Positions 16,954-23,224 of a DNA stretch of 45,324 bases are shown here, piece after piece. The DNA comes from an uncultured Bacteroidales bacterium (GTDB taxonomy: Bacteria; Bacteroidota; Bacteroidia; Bacteroidales; Paludibacteraceae): the NCBI GenBank assembly GCA_902784425.1, contig CACZUS010000027.1, positions 27,424 to 72,747 of the forward strand, given 5' to 3'. Position 1 is the stretch's first letter, and each line of letters starts with the position of its first letter. Position numbers and translations under genes: made by a program. A model generated the notes under the pieces. It searched no databases, was not told where the DNA came from, and saw only the letters and a program-made list of their open reading frames with translations.

Positions 16954-17016
16954 TTATGAAATAAAGTGGTAAAAGAAGTAAAAAAAGTAACCGTTATGTA
17001 TCGAAATAATTATCAT
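16954..17016 (-). CDS. Phe/Tyr leader peptide 2
   Basis: A 20-codon frame reads MIIISIHNGYFFYFFYHFIS and then TAA. Eight of nine residues in YFFYFFYHF are Phe or Tyr (five Phe, three Tyr), which is far from random and typical of a control-codon leader. The antiterminator arm GGCGGG starts immediately after the stop. The start lies 14 bases beyond the T tract of terminator 1, so this peptide is translated only from transcripts that escape the first terminator. Only the act of translation is expected to matter, not the peptide itself. Confidence 0.88.
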   Translation of the reverse strand: MIIISIHNGYFFYFFYHFIS

Positions 17017-17028
17017 ACTTATTTAAAT

Positions 17029-17056
17029 CAAAAAAGTCTCACATTTCTGCGAGACT
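17029..17056 (-). terminator. Attenuator terminator 1 in the pheA leader
   Basis: On the minus strand AGTCTC (17056-17051) pairs with GAGACT (17040-17035) around a 10-base loop and is followed by a run of six T residues. It separates the two leader peptides. The same AGTCTC arm can pair instead with the upstream antiterminator arm. Confidence 0.9.
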
Positions 17057-17103
17057 CATATCTTAAAAAATTTGTTTCAAATTTGGTAATCAGAATCTCG
17101 CTC

Positions 17104-17160
17104 TTACTGTTTAAAGTAAAAGTAAAAAAAGAAGTAATATGAATAAACTAAATTTTTCAT
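17104..17160 (-). CDS. Phe/Tyr leader peptide 1
   Basis: An 18-codon frame reads MKNLVYSYYFFFYFYFKQ and then TAA. Ten of the eleven residues in YSYYFFFYFYF are Tyr (five) or Phe (five). It starts about 12 bases downstream of the predicted transcription start, so it is the first thing translated from the pheA promoter. Three bases after the TAA begins the antiterminator arm. The mixture of Tyr and Phe codons suggests that scarcity of either charged tRNA would raise expression of the operon. Confidence 0.9.
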   Translation of the reverse strand: MKNLVYSYYFFFYFYFKQ

Positions 17161-17178
17161 TGTTTCTGAATTACTGTG

Positions 17179-17211
17179 CAAAGGTATATATAGTTTTTTA
17201 GAAAATGCAAA
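17179..17211 (-). promoter_or_regulatory. pheA operon promoter
   Basis: On the minus strand TTTG (17211-17208) and TACCTTTG (17186-17179) are separated by 21 bases, a full match to the Bacteroidota sigma-ABfr consensus TTTG-N19-21-TAnnTTTG. The expected start is near 17172, leaving a short untranslated segment before leader peptide 1. Confidence 0.88.
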
Positions 17212-17301
17212 TTTTTCTGTAAAAAAATTTCGAAAGAAAGAATTCTGTTGGTGTTCTGAAAAAGTTTGTAATTAAATTAAAACAGATTTACCCCGATTCT
17301 C

Positions 17302-17309
17302 TATCTTTG
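17302..17309 (+). promoter_or_regulatory. -7 promoter element of the exported protein gene at 17358
   Basis: TATCTTTG matches the Bacteroidota -7 consensus TAnnTTTG and lies 48 bases upstream of the ATG at 17358. No clear -33 TTTG is at the standard distance (the nearest is at 17265). It points away from the pheA promoter, so the two genes are divergently transcribed. Confidence 0.55.
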
Positions 17310-17357
17310 TAAAAGTATATATCAATTTAACGTTTATCTAAAAAACAATTTTTTTTC

Positions 17358-18119
17358 ATGAAACATTCATTTCACACAACTGCATTATTATTTAATGATA
17401 CATTGAAAATCTTCTTTCTGATAATTCTTTTTGGCTTTACGTCGTTGGCAAACGCTAATACTATAGATTATATGTATTATATGGCGGGTAATCCTACAAA
17501 AGGAATGAAAACTCTTACTATAGAGAGAGGTAATACTACAGAAATTTATTATTTAAATACTGAGGCTAAGGTTGATTCTGTTCGATTTCGTGGTGGTTGG
17601 AGAGAAGAGTTTATGGCCTTTCAGTATGGGAAAGACACATTAACAATTAACATGTACTCTAACGGCAAATTAGAAGGGAAAATGCTATGGACAAAAGATT
17701 CTGTATGGTCATATGGCTATGAAAAGGATTCTGTCAAAATTATGTCTGCGCAACTTGATGACCATGGGGAAATAAAAAGTCAGTATCAAGACACTTATAA
17801 AAGAATATATGACTCGAAAGGTAATTGTACAAGAGAGGAATACTATGAAAAAGGCGTGAAAAAACAAGTCACTGTTACAAAATACGATGATCGTGGCATT
17901 ATTATGGAAAAACGCGAGTTCGATGCTCAGGGAAAACAGAAATATTACAATAAATATAACTCCAATGGATTGCTGGTTGAATGTGGTGAGGATGGAAAAG
18001 TGTACTTTAGAACGTATAAATACGATGAAAAGGGCAACTGGATTGAGTTTACTGTTGTAGAGAAAAGCAATCCGCAGGCTATTATTTCTACTGTCAAACG
18101 CGTAATTGAATATTATTAA
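17358..18119 (+). CDS. Exported protein with YD-like repeats
   Basis: This 253-residue protein has an N-terminal hydrophobic segment (about residues 17-33, ending SLANANT) that is probably a signal peptide. The second half contains loosely repeated units such as YDSKGNCTREEYY, YDDRGIIMEKREFD, YNSNGLLVE and YDEKGNWIEFTV, which resemble YD/RHS-like or YwqK-like beta repeats that bind sugars or form shells. I cannot assign a function. Codon use looks AT-rich relative to its neighbours and it is followed by a tandem repeat, so recent acquisition is possible but unproven. It has its own promoter, divergent from pheA. Confidence 0.75.
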   Translation: MKHSFHTTALLFNDTLKIFFLIILFGFTSLANANTIDYMYYMAGNPTKGMKTLTIERGNTTEIYYLNTEAKVDSVRFRGGWREEFMAFQYGKDTLTINMYSNGKLEGKMLWTKDSVWSYGYEKDSVKIMSAQLDDHGEIKSQYQDTYKRIYDSKGNCTREEYYEKGVKKQVTVTKYDDRGIIMEKREFDAQGKQKYYNKYNSNGLLVECGEDGKVYFRTYKYDEKGNWIEFTVVEKSNPQAIISTVKRVIEYY

Positions 18120-18164
18120 TGGGGGGGATTTGACCATGGGTGAATGAAGGTGTGGAGGCATATT

Positions 18165-18297
18165 CATCATGGGCGAATTGCTATTCGCCCCTACGGGTGG
18201 TGTCATTCCACATCATCATGGGCGAATTGCTATTCGCCCCTACGGATGGTGTTATTCCACATCATCATGGGCGAATTGCTATTTGCCCCTACGGGTT
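18165..18297. repeat. Three tandem 49-bp hairpin repeats
   Basis: The unit occurs three times with exact 49-base spacing, with its palindrome at 18171, 18220 and 18269. Each contains GGGCGAAT-TGCT-ATTCGCCC, an 8-bp stem with a 4-base loop, followed by CCTACGG. The third copy has one C-to-T change in the stem. Units lie between the end of the 17358 gene and the end of the convergent NAD(P)HX repair gene, so they may serve as a transcription barrier. They resemble GGGCGAATxxxxATTCGCCCCTACGG-type intergenic repeats of Bacteroidota. Confidence 0.88.
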
Positions 18298-18315
18298 CAC
18301 CTCCCACGGTTTTTA

Positions 18316-19806
18316 TCATTCCTTGATAATTCTTAATTCCTCAATAATGTCTCGGGCAATCAATCCTGCTTCTGTTCTCTTCTCTGCGGCATTATCGCCT
18401 GCTTTCCCGTGCAACCATACGCCTAGGATGGCAGACTCTTCGGATGTGTATCCTTGTGCCAATAATGAGGTGATGATACCCGTCAGCACATCTCCGCTTC
18501 CGGCTGTTGCCATACCGGGATTGCCTGTCTGATTGATGTGAAGCGTTCCGTCGGGTAGTGAGATACTGCTATATGCTCCTTTTAGTACAATGACGACCTT
18601 GTATTGCTTTGACAATTCAATCTGTTTCATCCAACTGTTGTATCCTTTCGTCTTCTCCCCACTGATGCGTTCGAACTCCTTTGGATGTGGGGTTAGAATC
18701 GAGCCTTGTGGTAACTTGTCCCACCATGTCAAATCTCTGGCAAGCAGATTGAGCGCATCTGCATCGATGACCATCGGTTGCTTGTTCGCTTCCAGTAATC
18801 GATGAAATGCATTCAACGTCTCATCGGCGGTACCTAATCCAGGCCCAATGCCAATTGCATTGTATTTAGTTAGATTGGGTGACTCAGTAAAGTGCTTTTC
18901 ACTCTTGTCCAGAGAAACAATGGCCTCGGGCACTGATATCTGCATGATCTCGTAGCCTTTTTGAGGAATGTGCACGGTGACTAATCCGCAACCTGTACGT
19001 AGGGCTGCCTTGGTGGCTAAGATGGAGGCTCCCATCATACCATACGAACCACTGATTAGTAGGGCGTGTCCGAATGTGCCTTTGTGCGAGAATTTTCCTC
19101 TCGGACGAATCATCTTCGCTATTTCACTCTCCTCTGTGAGGTAGAATGGTGTTTGCGTGCGCTCTATGGCTAATGGATGAAGATGAATGTCAATCACTTC
19201 CCATTCCCCTAAATGCCGTTCGCTCTCTTCAAAAAAGAAACAAGGCTTAGGTGTTTGAAAGGTGAATGTATAGGTGGCATTGATGATGTGATCATGACAG
19301 TTGCTGCTGTTGTCTTCTCCGAATAGTCCGGATGGTATGTCAATGGAAAACACCTTGCAACCGCTTTGGTTCACGCTTTCCACAATCTTTGCGTATTCTC
19401 CTTCTAGCGGACGGTTTAGTCCGCTGCCAAACAGCCCGTCAACGACAATGTCAGATGGATGAAGTGTCAATTCCTCTGCTGTTTGTATTGTGTGTATGTC
19501 ACATAGCGACGATAGTTCGTTGTAGGCAGACTGGCAATCGTTGGATAGTTTATTCTTTGGGTTGACGAGATAGACTGTGCAGTTTTGTCCAATCTGAATC
19601 AGTAGTTTGGAGATGACCAATGCATCCCCTCCGTTGTTACCACTGCCGGCAAGGATGACGATATGCTCGTTTTGATTCAGATGGGTGATTAGTCTCTCAA
19701 AGAACAGACGAGAGGCTCGTTTCATCAGCTGAAAAGAGTCGATTGGCTCTTCCTGTATAGTGATGGAATCAATCTCTCGAATCTGATGTGTCTGAAATAC
19801 TTTCAT
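18316..19806 (-). CDS. nnr: Bifunctional NAD(P)H-hydrate epimerase / ADP-dependent dehydratase
   Basis: This 496-residue fusion repairs hydrated NADH and NADPH in the cytoplasm. The N-terminal half is the YjeF_N epimerase, with ILAGSGNNGGDALV near residue 50 and DGLFGSGLNRPL near residue 127. The C-terminal half, from about residue 225, is the ribokinase-like dehydratase, with HALLISGSYGMMGAS, the GPGLG motif, a DADALN segment, LTPHPKEFERI, and NPGMATAGSGDVLTG as its nucleotide and catalytic site. The length is typical of the E. coli YjeF/Nnr fusion. It starts three bases after the GT51 transglycosylase gene stops, so both are probably in one operon. Confidence 0.95.
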   Translation of the reverse strand: MKVFQTHQIREIDSITIQEEPIDSFQLMKRASRLFFERLITHLNQNEHIVILAGSGNNGGDALVISKLLIQIGQNCTVYLVNPKNKLSNDCQSAYNELSSLCDIHTIQTAEELTLHPSDIVVDGLFGSGLNRPLEGEYAKIVESVNQSGCKVFSIDIPSGLFGEDNSSNCHDHIINATYTFTFQTPKPCFFFEESERHLGEWEVIDIHLHPLAIERTQTPFYLTEESEIAKMIRPRGKFSHKGTFGHALLISGSYGMMGASILATKAALRTGCGLVTVHIPQKGYEIMQISVPEAIVSLDKSEKHFTESPNLTKYNAIGIGPGLGTADETLNAFHRLLEANKQPMVIDADALNLLARDLTWWDKLPQGSILTPHPKEFERISGEKTKGYNSWMKQIELSKQYKVVIVLKGAYSSISLPDGTLHINQTGNPGMATAGSGDVLTGIITSLLAQGYTSEESAILGVWLHGKAGDNAAEKRTEAGLIARDIIEELRIIKE

Positions 19807-19809
19807 CGT

Positions 19810-21834
19810 TTATTTGTTGTTGAGTATGTTCTTGGTTGCCTCCTCGTATTCGGATTCGTTTTTCACTTCATCGTCCTGATCTGGTGGCACCACCTTCTTC
19901 TTGAGGAAACTCTCCGCTCTTCCTGATAGATGCACATTGGGCACCATCTTCTCAAAATCTTCTGCTAAGATGACTTCATGACTGAGCAATTTTTCTCCGA
20001 GCAGTTTGTAATAATCGGCCAAGAACGGTTTGAGATTGTGGTCTTGGTCGAACGACCACATGAACTTCTTCGGTCTTGGAATGATGCTTGTCATAAAGAT
20101 AGCCTCCTCGACGGTTAGGTCGGCAGGCTCTTTTGAAAAGTAGAAGTGGGAGGCCTCTTTGGCACCATAAACGCTTGGTCCCCACTCAATGATGTTGAGG
20201 TAGATCTCAAACATTCGTTCTTTGGTGAGCAATCGTTTGTTTTCTATCAGCCAGACAATCATGGCCTCTTCCAATTTTCTGGATAGGGTTTTCTCTCGAC
20301 TCAACCATAGGTTCTTAACCAACTGCATGGAGATGGTGCTGCCACCACGTGCGAATCGTCTCTCTTTAATATCTTTGATGAGGGACGATCTTAATGCACT
20401 TTCATAGAACCCTTTATGCGCAAAGAAGAAACCATCTTCTGAGTAGAGAATGGAGTGCCTTAGATAGGTGGAAACCTCGTCTGCCTTGACGAAGTTCGGA
20501 TTCTCCTCTCCCACAATGAAAGATTCCACCTCCATACCGTGCTCGAAGACGTGGTAGGTGAAAGGTTTGCTGGCATCACGAAAATCAGTGGTTCCGAATT
20601 TTGTGATGTTGAAATTGTAAGGGGTTAGGGCAGAGCTAAACTCCAGACTATCCACCTGATTGGTGTTTAGTTTAAAGTGGAACTGGAAGGAAAGATCGCC
20701 CTCTGTCTCTATTCCTTTGAGATGAGAACAGATGCCGTCTGGTATTGAACTGAATAGTTTCTGTGCCTCGAAACGTTGATTTTTAAGATTGAGGGTGATG
20801 TCGTGAATCGTGTCCTCTTTTGTCCAAAGGAGGTAAGGGTTCACTTGAAACTGGTTGATTCGAATGAGACTGGAACTGTCTATTTCTATTTTATTTAAAC
20901 CGATAAGCGATGAAAAATCTAAGGCGAAGTTATTGCATAAGATATGGTTGTTGGCAATTTTTTGATTGAAGAAATCGATGGAGTCGCACACGATATCACC
21001 TGTGATACGAATCTCTTCTTTCCCTGCCTTCTCGGACGAGAAAGTTATCCTTGCCGTGTCGAAACAGATGGTCGTATTATATTGTTTCTCGATGTATGGG
21101 ATGACGATAGCATTGTCGCATAGAGAGTAGATTTTCAGGGAACTGTTTTCACTTGGGTCACTGCCGAGCAAACCCTTTATCATCCAATATTTATTGGGAT
21201 TGTCTTGTAGTGGTTCATTGCGTAACGTCTTTTTCAACAATAGTTGAGTGAAGAGTTTCCTTTCCGTCATTTGAGTCTCTGGCAAGTAAAGTTGCAAATC
21301 GATGGAGTCGGTTTGAATGCCAATGTTTACCTCTTTGGCGGATATGTCTTCGGGGATGTTACGAGTGATCAGACGATAGATATTAGCAAGCTTGTCAGCT
21401 TTCCTATGCAGATTGCTGCCACCTTCTTGATTATCGCTTTTGTCTTTTGATTTTTTCAGCAGGAAGGCGTAGTTTTTGTAATTCTCTGTATTGATGATGT
21501 TTACCTTTACATTGTCGCAAACGGCCTTTTTGATGCCGTTTCTTTCAAAGAAGAATCGGATGGAGTTTCCATATAACTGGATTGATTTTGCAGACAACAA
21601 TGTATCTTTTTCTGGCGAGATGATGTGAAGATTGTTTATGTCAATCGATTTAAGTCCGCTCATAGTGATGTTGTCAAATTCGATTTTGACACCCATCCGT
21701 TTTTCGTAGCTTTCAATTTTCTGGTTGATGATGGACCTGAAAATCTGACTTCTCTTTACATACACACTGATTGCAATCGAAGTGATAACTACAAATATGA
21801 GTCCGGTGATATATGCTTTTTTCTTTTTGTTCAT
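19810..21834 (-). CDS. Membrane-anchored GT51 (monofunctional) peptidoglycan transglycosylase-like protein
   Basis: The 674-residue protein starts with one transmembrane helix (about residues 7-25). Residues 30-420 form a large periplasmic region without recognised motif, vaguely like AsmA-type repeats of beta strands. The GT51 domain is C-terminal, about residues 425-610, with the catalytic EDGFFFAHKG, RGGSTISMQLVKNLWL, RKLEEAMIVWLIE and IYLNIIEWG motifs. GT51 enzymes polymerise lipid II into glycan strands. No transpeptidase domain follows, so it is monofunctional, but it is much longer than MtgA (about 240 residues). Its role in normal wall growth is inferred. It precedes the NAD(P)HX repair gene in the same transcription direction. 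Confidence 0.88.
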   Translation of the reverse strand: MNKKKKAYITGLIFVVITSIAISVYVKRSQIFRSIINQKIESYEKRMGVKIEFDNITMSGLKSIDINNLHIISPEKDTLLSAKSIQLYGNSIRFFFERNGIKKAVCDNVKVNIINTENYKNYAFLLKKSKDKSDNQEGGSNLHRKADKLANIYRLITRNIPEDISAKEVNIGIQTDSIDLQLYLPETQMTERKLFTQLLLKKTLRNEPLQDNPNKYWMIKGLLGSDPSENSSLKIYSLCDNAIVIPYIEKQYNTTICFDTARITFSSEKAGKEEIRITGDIVCDSIDFFNQKIANNHILCNNFALDFSSLIGLNKIEIDSSSLIRINQFQVNPYLLWTKEDTIHDITLNLKNQRFEAQKLFSSIPDGICSHLKGIETEGDLSFQFHFKLNTNQVDSLEFSSALTPYNFNITKFGTTDFRDASKPFTYHVFEHGMEVESFIVGEENPNFVKADEVSTYLRHSILYSEDGFFFAHKGFYESALRSSLIKDIKERRFARGGSTISMQLVKNLWLSREKTLSRKLEEAMIVWLIENKRLLTKERMFEIYLNIIEWGPSVYGAKEASHFYFSKEPADLTVEEAIFMTSIIPRPKKFMWSFDQDHNLKPFLADYYKLLGEKLLSHEVILAEDFEKMVPNVHLSGRAESFLKKKVVPPDQDDEVKNESEYEEATKNILNNK

Positions 21835-21875
21835 TCTCGTCTCTTCTGGTGCAGTGCAAATATAGTTATAATTTA

Positions 21876-21925
21876 AAGGTGAGTTCTATAAATTCACTAT
21901 ATTTAATCTGATTGGTGAAAAAAGT
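21876..21925. repeat. Dispersed GGTGAGTTCTATAAATTC element
   Basis: The intergenic sequence includes GGTGAGTTCTATAAATTCAC and GATTGGTGAAAAAAG. Related sequence is seen at 26973-27017 (GGTGGGTTCTGTAAATTC and its inverted partner) and, more weakly, at 43819-43836 and 44935-44950 (AAGGAGAGTTCTATA). It is probably a dispersed intergenic repeat. It lies between the radical SAM and GT51 genes. Confidence 0.45.
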
Positions 21926-21941
21926 GCATGATTTGTTTTGT

Positions 21942-22604
21942 TCAATCATTGCGTGCTTTTTCCTGATAATAGTTCATTTTTTTATCCAGTCCAGAGGTAA
22001 TGTAAGTGAATCTATTAAACCTTGTCAATCCTTTCTCTTGCAGCAGTTTCACGCTTTTCTCAACATCTTCAGGTGTGTTGTATTTGGGTATTAGAGGTGT
22101 GCGAACTAATATACACTCTTGTCCCACTTCTTGAATGAGCCATGAAAGGTTTTCCAATGCTTGAGAGTTGGATTTCCCTGTATATTTCTTATAGATTTCG
22201 TCGTTGGTGTCTTTGATGTCGACGATATAGTTGTTGATGCTCTGATATACCTTTTGAAGGTTTTCCAAAGGTACGTTGAGAGATGTTTCTATGGTGATGT
22301 TCCAATCATCTCCGCAGAGGTCGCGAAACTCATTGATGAAGTCGGGGTGTAGAAGCGGTTCTCCACCGCCGAATGTGATTCCACCACCCGTAGCAAGGAA
22401 GTAGAGTTGGTCGATACTGACGTTGTTGAAGAGTTGCTCTGGCGTGATGGATTTTGATTGGGAATCCATTGTTTGCCATGACTGCGGATTGAGGCAGTAT
22501 TTGCAACGCAACGGACAGCCCCAGAATCCTACCAGGGTGGTCACACCTTCTCCGTCTGTCGCTATTCGGTGTCGATGTATGCCGATGATGGAAGCTTCAG
22601 TCAT
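21942..22604 (-). CDS. Radical SAM protein, glycyl-radical-enzyme activase type
   Basis: This 220-residue cytoplasmic enzyme carries the radical SAM cluster motif CPLRCKYC (CX3CX2C) near residue 30 and the SAM-binding TFGGGEPLLH near residue 77. The overall layout matches the PflA/YjjW family, which installs a glycyl radical on pyruvate formate-lyase-like enzymes. It lacks the extra ferredoxin-type Cys clusters of the longer activases. No glycyl radical enzyme gene is nearby, so the substrate is unclear. A different small radical SAM function is possible. Confidence 0.85.
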   Translation of the reverse strand: MTEASIIGIHRHRIATDGEGVTTLVGFWGCPLRCKYCLNPQSWQTMDSQSKSITPEQLFNNVSIDQLYFLATGGGITFGGGEPLLHPDFINEFRDLCGDDWNITIETSLNVPLENLQKVYQSINNYIVDIKDTNDEIYKKYTGKSNSQALENLSWLIQEVGQECILVRTPLIPKYNTPEDVEKSVKLLQEKGLTRFNRFTYITSGLDKKMNYYQEKARND

Positions 22605-22641
22605 TGTAAGTACGAATGTGATAAATTAACGGATGATGATA

Positions 22642-23157
22642 TTATTCCATGTACCAACTTGCGTACATCCTATAGTTGTTGGAGATCTTGTTGATCATCT
22701 CTTTTGTCTGCTCGGGCGATACATCCTTGAGTTTCTTGGCTGGAACGCCAGCATATAAACTGCCTGCTTCTACAATTGTATTGGGTGTTACCAGTGCGCC
22801 TGCTGCGATGATGGAATTCTCGTTGATTACTGCACCATCCAAAATGGTGGATCCCATGCCCACTAAAACATTATCCTTGATGGTTGCTCCATGGATGGTT
22901 GCGTTGTGACCTACGGATACGTTGTCGCCAATCTCGATGGTTGATTTTTGATACAATGTATGTAATACACATCCATCCTGAATGTTAACGTTCTTCCCGA
23001 TTCTGATGCTGTTGACATCGCCACGTAAGACGGTGTTGAACCAGATGCTGGAGTCTTCTCCAATCTCCACATCGCCAATGACGGTTGCATTGTCCGCTAA
23101 AAATACATTGTCTGCTATTTTGGGCGTAAAGCCTCTTACTGATTTTATTAGAGCCAT
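22642..23157 (-). CDS. Gamma-class carbonic anhydrase-like hexapeptide protein
   Basis: This 171-residue protein folds as a left-handed beta helix, shown by repeated hexapeptides such as IGDVEIGEDSSIWFNTVLRGD and VSVGHNATIHGATI. The three His expected to bind the active-site metal in gamma carbonic anhydrases are visible in GCVLHT and VGHNATIHG. The relatives YrdA/PaaY/CaiE share this layout, and activity as carbonic anhydrase is not certain for all of them. It is the first of four genes read in the same direction towards 18316. Confidence 0.88.
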   Translation of the reverse strand: MALIKSVRGFTPKIADNVFLADNATVIGDVEIGEDSSIWFNTVLRGDVNSIRIGKNVNIQDGCVLHTLYQKSTIEIGDNVSVGHNATIHGATIKDNVLVGMGSTILDGAVINENSIIAAGALVTPNTIVEAGSLYAGVPAKKLKDVSPEQTKEMINKISNNYRMYASWYME

Positions 23158-23178
23158 GTTTTTACCTATTAGATGAAT

Positions 23179-23202
23179 AAAGACGGGATTTCCCCCGTCT
23201 TT
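23179..23202 (-). terminator. Intrinsic terminator downstream of the DUF5106 gene
   Basis: AAAGACGGG (23179-23187) and CCCGTCTTT (23194-23202) form a perfect 9-bp stem with a 6-base loop. It lies 22 bases after the stop of the gene at 23225 and before the gamma carbonic anhydrase gene. The T tract is part of the stem only, so termination may be partial. Confidence 0.75.
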
Positions 23203-23224
23203 ACTATATGTGTGATATTGCTAC

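Larger units (their letters stand above)
16899..17172 (-). promoter_or_regulatory. Tandem Phe/Tyr ribosome-mediated attenuator leader of pheA
   Basis: The pheA leader contains two complete attenuators in series, read on the minus strand. Each has a short leader peptide dense in Tyr and Phe codons, an antiterminator arm right after the leader stop, and an intrinsic terminator. In unit 1 the arm GCGAGATT (17101-17094) can pair with AGTCTCGC (17056-17049), which overlaps the 5' arm of terminator 1. In unit 2 the arm GGCGGG (16953-16948), directly after the stop, can pair with CCCGCC (16922-16917), which overlaps the 5' arm of terminator 2. A ribosome finishing the peptide would cover the arm and allow termination; one stalled at Tyr or Phe codons would leave it free. 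The mechanism is inferred from the enteric pheA and trp paradigm. Confidence 0.9.

Noticed and set aside
18165-18297. Possible mini CRISPR array
   Set aside because: Whole 49-bp units repeat, including the sequence between palindromes; there are no unique spacers and no cas genes.
18140-18532. Plus-strand frames through the 49-bp repeats
   Set aside because: Repetitive translation of hairpin DNA, continuing antisense into the nnr gene.
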